Shown here: positions 59,784-64,000 of the stretch, piece after piece
Layout: every line of letters starts with the position of its first letter
Numbering within the stretch: position 1 is the stretch's first letter
Source: an uncultured Faecalibacterium sp.
Lineage (GTDB): Bacteria > Bacillota > Clostridia > Oscillospirales > Ruminococcaceae
Direction of reading: 5' to 3'
Assembly (NCBI GenBank): GCA_934501115.1
Contig: CAKSTO010000001.1
Coordinates: forward strand, 1-64,000
Length of the DNA stretch: 64,000 nucleotides
Position numbers and translations under genes: made by a program
The notes under the pieces: generated by a model
What the model was told of the DNA's origin: nothing
What the model saw: only the letters and a program-made list of their open reading frames with translations
Database searches by the model: none

Positions 59784-60689
59784 TTACTCTGCGTCCTTGG
59801 GGTCGGTCATCAGTTCCTTGATGCTGGGCACGACGCCGCCCAGATTCTGCAATTCCGAGGGAATGATGATCTTGGTTGCCTTGCCGTTGGCGACCTTGGC
59901 CAGCGCTTCCAGACTGCGGATGGCCAGCACCTTGTCGCTGGGCATGGCCTCGTTCAGCAGGCGGATGGCATCGGCGTTGGCTTTCTGAACGGCCAGAATG
60001 GCCTGTGCTTCGCCCTCGGCTTCCAGAATGCGCTGCTGCTTCACAGCGTCTGCACGCAGGATGGCGGCTTCCTTTTCGCCCTCGGCGGCAGTGATGGCGG
60101 CCTGCTTTTCGCCGTCGGCCTTCAGGATCACGGCGCGCTTTTCGCGCTCAGCCTTCATCTGCTTCTCCATGGCTTCCTGGATTTCACGCGGCGGGATGAT
60201 GTTCTTCACCTCTACGCGGTTCACCTTGATGCCCCACTTGTCGGTGGCTTCGTCGAGGATGGCGGTGATCTTGCCGTTGATGACATCACGGCTGGTCAGG
60301 GTGTGATCCAGCTCCATTTCGCCGATGATGTTGCGCAGGGTGGTGGCAGACAGGCTTTCGATGGCGGCGATGGGCTGGTTGACACCGTAGGTGTAGAGCT
60401 TGGCGTCCATCACCTGAAAGAACACCACGGTATCGATCTGCATGGTAACATTATCGCGGGTGATGACCGGCTGAGGGGGAAAGTCGGCCACCTGCTCCTT
60501 CAGGCTCACCTTTTTGGCGATGCGCTCGATGAAGGGAATCTTGATGTGCAGGCCTGCCGACCATGTGTCGGAGTAGCTGCCCAGCCGCTCAACGACGTAC
60601 ACCTTGGACTGCGGCACGATGACGATGTTGGTGATGACCACCAGCAGGACGACAAAGACCAGCGCGAGGATTAGAAAAAACATGACCAT
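59784..60689 (-). CDS. SPFH/Band 7 membrane protein (stomatin/QmcA-like)
   Basis: The 301-residue protein has one N-terminal membrane helix (1-22), the SPFH domain (VPQSKVYVVERLGSYSDTW through NIIPPREIQEAM) and a long Ala/Glu-rich coiled coil (165-250). Such proteins assemble into membrane microdomain scaffolds. It is encoded 50 bases after an NfeD gene, its usual partner. ATG at 60689 follows AAGGAGC. Confidence 0.93.
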   Translation of the reverse strand: MVMFFLILALVFVVLLVVITNIVIVPQSKVYVVERLGSYSDTWSAGLHIKIPFIERIAKKVSLKEQVADFPPQPVITRDNVTMQIDTVVFFQVMDAKLYTYGVNQPIAAIESLSATTLRNIIGEMELDHTLTSRDVINGKITAILDEATDKWGIKVNRVEVKNIIPPREIQEAMEKQMKAEREKRAVILKADGEKQAAITAAEGEKEAAILRADAVKQQRILEAEGEAQAILAVQKANADAIRLLNEAMPSDKVLAIRSLEALAKVANGKATKIIIPSELQNLGGVVPSIKELMTDPKDAE

Positions 60690-60739
60690 AGGGGTGCTCC
60701 TTTTTTCAGATGAATGTAACATTTCAGCGCAAAAAGCGA

Positions 60740-61189
60740 TCACGCTCTGCGGCTTTCGGTCAATACGGGCTCCACGATGAGCAGGGTGCTGTGCAGTTCG
60801 GTCACGCGGCAGCGCTGCCCGGGGGTGAGGGTGTCACCGGGGGTGGCGCAGCGGGCATTCCAGTCCACGCCGTCCAGCCGCACACGTCCCGGCAGGTCGG
60901 CGGTGACGGTGGTCAGCACGGTGGCCTCCCGGCCAAGGTTGCGGTCGCCATTGGTGGGAACGTTTTTCTGGCGCAGCTTTGCGGCCAGTGGACGGAATGC
61001 CAGCAGGCACAGGATGCTCACCACGATGAACACCAGCGCCTGCACCCGGAACGAACCGGTGAACAGGCAGGTGAGCAGGGCAGCAGCAGCCCCGGCAGCG
61101 AACCAGACGGAAGTCATGCTGAAGGTGGAAGCCTCTAACAGCAGAAAGCCCACCACGGCAGCCAGCCAGAGAAATGGAACAGGATTCAT
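60740..61189 (-). CDS. NfeD-family membrane protein
   Basis: The 149-residue protein has three to four N-terminal membrane helices and a C-terminal OB-fold domain (GREATVLTTVTADLPGRVRLDGVDWNAR in outline), the short NfeD form without the protease part. NfeD proteins act with the SPFH protein coded just downstream. GGAGG precedes the ATG. Confidence 0.92.
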   Translation of the reverse strand: MNPVPFLWLAAVVGFLLLEASTFSMTSVWFAAGAAAALLTCLFTGSFRVQALVFIVVSILCLLAFRPLAAKLRQKNVPTNGDRNLGREATVLTTVTADLPGRVRLDGVDWNARCATPGDTLTPGQRCRVTELHSTLLIVEPVLTESRRA

Positions 61190-61310
61190 GGGTCTCCCTC
61201 CTTATGCCCCTATTATAGAGTATCCCCCGGGTGGAAGGTCAAGCGTTTTTTGCTGGAACGTTGCGCAGAAAACGAAATAAAGAACAAAATAAATGAAAAG
61301 CAGTGCAAGA

Positions 61311-61441
61311 TGTAGTTTGCGGATACGGCCCTTTGCGTGAAAATGCAACAACGGGCAGCCCGCAGGCTGCCCGTTGTTGCGATAATAAAAGATAAAATTT
61401 CCTCTGAATGTGCCCAGAGCGAACGCGGCGGGCATTCAAAT
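61311..61441. repeat. Structured repeat, family B, copy 2
   Basis: The left module (61311-61343) matches 26 of 33 bases of copy 1 and the right module (61395-61441) is closely related. Between them is another perfect 16-bp hairpin with a 4-base loop (61345-61380) of different sequence. It ends 5 bases before the GH13 stop codon and may serve as its terminator. Confidence 0.75.
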
Positions 61442-61446
61442 CGTTT

Positions 61447-63303
61447 TTACTGGATATCGTAATAGCTGTGATCCGGGTTGTGGCCGTTCTCCTCCACCAC
61501 GATGGTAAAGCCCATGGGGTTCACTTCCGTGTGCTTGCCGGACGCCAGCGGCTCCACGATGATGTGCTCAGAGCGGTTCACGATGACCTCAGCCGTTTCA
61601 AGCGCACCCACGCGCTGGTAGTGCAGGATGCCGTCCTGCGCCCGCAGCACCCGCAGCTCACCGGTGCGGAAGGCCTCGCAGCTGTGGCGCAGCTGTGCCA
61701 GCTGTGCCAGCACCGGCTTCAGGCGCTTTTCGTGGCTGTCCCAGCAGAAGAAGGCGCGGTTGAAGGGGTCGCGGTAGCCCTGCATCCCGATCTCGTCGCC
61801 GTAGTACAGGCAGGGCACGCCGGGCAGCGTGTAGATGATGGCATAGGCCATGCGCAGGCGCAGCATCCCTTCCTCGTAGGCTTCGCCGGTCACACAGCGG
61901 CCGCTCTGCCACTCGCGGCCACGGCCATTGGCGGGCTCGTCCGCAATGACAGTCAGGGCACGTTCGGTGTCGTGGGTGGAGAGAAAGTTCAGTGCAGTGT
62001 CCATGGCAGGGGCGGGGTAGTGCTCACAGATGGACAGGATCTCGCCCATGGCCTGTTCGGCGGGCTTACCCTTTACAAAATCCAGCACAGCATTCTTGAA
62101 GGGGTAGTTCATCACGCTGTCCAGCCCCTTGCCCAGCAGGTAGGTGCGGCGCTGGCCATAGCCGTATTTGGTGGTGGCGTCCTCCCACACCTCGCCCAGC
62201 AGGAACTTCTCCGGGCTGACCCGCTTGACAGCGGCGCGGATCTTTTCGATGAAGTCGTCCGGCAGCTCGTCGGCCACATCCAGACGGAAGCCTGCGGCAC
62301 CGCGCCGCAGCCATGTGTCGATGACGCCGCCCTCGCCGGTGATGAACTCCACAAACGATGGGGTCTCTTCGTTCACCTCCGGCAGGGTCTCAAACCCCCA
62401 CCAGCTGCGGTAGCCGCCCTTATACTTGGGGTCAAAATCGTACCAGCTGCGGTAGGGAGAACTGGGGTCGCGGTAAGCGCCGCCGTCACCATAGCGGCCC
62501 TCGCGGTTGAAATAGCGGCTGTCAGAACCGGTGTGGCTGAACACGCCGTCCAGCACGATGCCAATGCCGTACTTGGCTGCCTCGCGGCAGAGCACCTCGA
62601 ACTCCTCATTGGTACCCAGCAGCGGGTCCACGTTGAGATAGTCGGCGGTGTTGTAGCGGTGGTTGGAGTGCGCCTCAAAGATGGGGTTGAGGTAAAGGTA
62701 GTCCACCCCCATCTCCTGCAGATAGGGCAGCTTGATGCGGATGCCTTCCAGATCGCCGCCGAAATAGTCCTCATTCAGGTGGCCGCCGGTCTCGTTGGGC
62801 TGCCAGAAGGGCTCGGCGTGCTTGTCGGCCTGATACAGCCGATCCGGGAAGGGCATGGGCTTGTTCTCAATGCCCTCGCAGAACCGATCCGGGAAGATCT
62901 GATAAAATACCTTGCCCTTGATGCACTCCGGGGTCTGGAAACCGGCGTCGTAGACGGTGATCTGCCACTTTTCGCCTTCCTGCCAGCTGACAACGCCGCA
63001 GTTGTCCGATCCGCGGTAGATGCGGCGGAAGTCAGTGTAGAGGTCGAAATAGTAGAAGTACAGACCCGGGTCGTTCAGCGGCAGCTCCACCGAAAAATGG
63101 TTCTGGTGAGGAGTCTGGCCGTCGAACTTCATGCGGTAGTGCACCGGCACGTCGTATTTTCCTTCCTTCTGGAGCACCAGATGCGGATCGACATAGCCCA
63201 GCTCTTCCGGGATGCAGAGGGTCAGGTGCACGGTCTGACCGGCTCGCAGCGCACCAAATGGCTGCTTGAAATAGGGGTCGTAGCTATTGAACAGACAAGA
63301 CAA
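61447..63303 (-). CDS. GH13 alpha-glycosidase (neopullulanase/cyclomaltodextrinase-like)
   Basis: The 618-residue enzyme has an N-terminal beta domain (1-130) and the GH13 barrel with DGVFSHTG, the nucleophile in GFRLDVADEL near 340, the acid/base in GEVWEDA near 369 and the transition-state Asp in LSTHDTERAL near 440. It cleaves alpha-glucans in the cytosol; no signal peptide is seen. The start is a TTG at 63303 with AAAGGACGA upstream, as the frame before it comes from the adjacent repeat. It neighbours a glycogen phosphorylase, which fits glycogen or maltodextrin breakdown. Confidence 0.92.
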   Translation of the reverse strand: MSCLFNSYDPYFKQPFGALRAGQTVHLTLCIPEELGYVDPHLVLQKEGKYDVPVHYRMKFDGQTPHQNHFSVELPLNDPGLYFYYFDLYTDFRRIYRGSDNCGVVSWQEGEKWQITVYDAGFQTPECIKGKVFYQIFPDRFCEGIENKPMPFPDRLYQADKHAEPFWQPNETGGHLNEDYFGGDLEGIRIKLPYLQEMGVDYLYLNPIFEAHSNHRYNTADYLNVDPLLGTNEEFEVLCREAAKYGIGIVLDGVFSHTGSDSRYFNREGRYGDGGAYRDPSSPYRSWYDFDPKYKGGYRSWWGFETLPEVNEETPSFVEFITGEGGVIDTWLRRGAAGFRLDVADELPDDFIEKIRAAVKRVSPEKFLLGEVWEDATTKYGYGQRRTYLLGKGLDSVMNYPFKNAVLDFVKGKPAEQAMGEILSICEHYPAPAMDTALNFLSTHDTERALTVIADEPANGRGREWQSGRCVTGEAYEEGMLRLRMAYAIIYTLPGVPCLYYGDEIGMQGYRDPFNRAFFCWDSHEKRLKPVLAQLAQLRHSCEAFRTGELRVLRAQDGILHYQRVGALETAEVIVNRSEHIIVEPLASGKHTEVNPMGFTIVVEENGHNPDHSYYDIQ

Positions 63304-63372
63304 AGCAGGGTCGTCCTTTCTCAAAAAAGCCCCGGCGGGCCAAACGCCGCCGGGGCAGATGAATTTTTTAGC

Positions 63373-63511
63373 AAACCCTCTCAGGCTGCCTTCGGCATCC
63401 AGCTCCCCCGAGGGGGGAGCTTTTTGCAAGAGAGGGAAACTTTCAGGGAAGAACTCTTAAACCTCGCCCTTCGGGAGAGGTGGCATTGCGTAGCAATGAC
63501 GGAGAGGGTTT
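63373..63511. repeat. Palindromic interspersed repeat, family A, copy 4
   Basis: The 139-bp element is bounded by AAACCCTCTC and GAGAGGGTTT and has the AGCTCCCCC/GGGGGGAGCT hairpin, CCTCGCCCTTCGGGAGAGG and CATTGCGTAGCAATG. It lies between phosphorylase 2 and the GH13 gene, in the same orientation as copy 1. Confidence 0.85.
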
Positions 63512-63513
63512 TC

Positions 63514-64000
63514 TTACTTGCCCATGGGCACCGGGGAAGCGTACCAGATATCGTGTGCGTAATCCAGCACAGAGCGGTCGGCGCTGAAGATGCCGCTGTT
63601 GGCAATGTTCTTCAGGCTCATGTGTGCCCACTTCTCGCGGTCAGCATACAGCTTCTGCAGGTCGGCCTGTGCGCGGCGGTAATCCTTGAAGTCGGCCATG
63701 ACCATATACGGGTCGCTGCTGCGCAGGTTCTCGGTCACTTCGTGGAAGTTCTCGCCGTTCCAGCCGCGCTCCAGGAAGTTCAGAGCGTTGTTGGCAACAT
63801 CGTCGCCCATGATGAAGGCGTTGGGGTGGTAGCCCACCTGCTTGAGGTTGTTCACCTCGGGGGTCAGCATACCGAAGATCAGCTCGTTCTCCTTGCCGGC
63901 AGCGTCTGCGATCTCCACGTTTGCGCCGTCCAGAGTGCCCAGAGTGATAGCGCCGTTCAGCATGAACTTCATATTGCCGGTACCGGAAGCCTCGGTGCCT
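63514..64000 (-). CDS. glgP: Glycogen/starch phosphorylase, copy 2 (C-terminal part, cut by window edge)
   Basis: The frame continues to the end of the window and gives the last ~160 residues of a second phosphorylase. It includes the cofactor-lysine region EASGTGNMKFMLNGA and the C-terminal SLKNIANSGIFSADRSVLDYAHDIWY. The sequence clearly differs from copy 1 (a longer loop after NVEI, ending in PVPMGK), so the two are paralogues of different lineages. With the GH13 gene downstream it suggests a glycogen use cluster. Confidence 0.92.
   Translation of the reverse strand, partial: GTEASGTGNMKFMLNGAITLGTLDGANVEIADAAGKENELIFGMLTPEVNNLKQVGYHPNAFIMGDDVANNALNFLERGWNGENFHEVTENLRSSDPYMVMADFKDYRRAQADLQKLYADREKWAHMSLKNIANSGIFSADRSVLDYAHDIWYASPVPMGK

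Noticed and set aside
61447..63429. Longer GH13 frame starting inside the repeat
   Set aside because: Residues before the TTG at 63303 are translated repeat sequence; the TTG has its own ribosome binding site.
17805..63511. CRISPR array as explanation of the repeats
   Set aside because: Copies are long, palindromic, far apart and without regular spacers; no cas genes were seen.

Overview
The window looks like a chromosomal segment of a Faecalibacterium-type gut Firmicute (Oscillospirales). This is inferred from the GC-rich coding style, strong Shine-Dalgarno sites, a T-box upstream of alaS, the dapF-dapL (LL-diaminopimelate aminotransferase) lysine route, and the mix of TRAP transporter, phosphorylase and Na+-decarboxylase-like genes. 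No rRNA, tRNA or CRISPR array was seen.

Region 1 (1-12.8 kb) is an accessory, defence-rich island. It holds an AT-rich HipA-like kinase/DUF3037 pair, an XRE regulator divergent from a two-gene restriction-modification operon (Eco57I-like methyltransferase plus a GIY-YIG/helicase protein), a RelBE-type toxin-antitoxin pair, a large serine recombinase, a secreted C39-like protein and an Mrr-type restriction endonuclease. Region 2 (12.8-22.1 kb) is housekeeping: an RluA-type pseudouridine synthase, a lipoprotein, T-box-controlled alaS, a HIT protein, a phosphoribosyltransferase, ComEC and a LacI regulator. Region 3 (22.3-32.1 kb) has glycogen phosphorylase divergent from an AraC regulator with a heterodimeric ABC exporter, then a large unusual protein that joins a NADAR-like N-terminus to a PD-(D/E)XK nuclease-like C-terminus. 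Region 4 (32.1-39.3 kb) holds a PfkB kinase, a catalytic-core-only pyruvate kinase, an AGCS symporter, adenine deaminase, and a Na+-translocating decarboxylase beta-like subunit. That last gene has a 42-residue one-helix partner and a yybP-ykoY-like riboswitch leader. Region 5 (39.3-49.1 kb) appears to be one catabolic locus: GlpA/GlpB/DUF1667-like redox proteins, a GntR regulator, a TRAP transporter and two Gfo/Idh/MocA oxidoreductases.

Region 6 (49.2-52.0 kb) contains gene remnants, a LMW tyrosine phosphatase, an aldose-epimerase-like protein and a compact locus that looks like a type I toxin-antitoxin: a 27-codon ORF facing a short antisense transcription unit. Region 7 (52.0-64.0 kb) is core again: proS, acpP, dapF, dapL, a GntR/ABC cassette with a clear operator, YhcH-family, SPFH and NfeD proteins, a GH13 glycosidase, and a second glycogen phosphorylase cut by the window edge.

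Two families of small interspersed palindromic repeats occur between genes: four copies of a ~135-bp element ending in CCCTCTC/GAGAGGG, and two copies of a different structured element near 59.5 and 61.3 kb. The points most worth a second look are the NADAR/nuclease fusion, the type I toxin-antitoxin candidate, the riboswitch in front of the decarboxylase gene, the restriction system with a second half-methyltransferase, and the two repeat families. All functions are read from sequence alone; no searches or folding programs were run.
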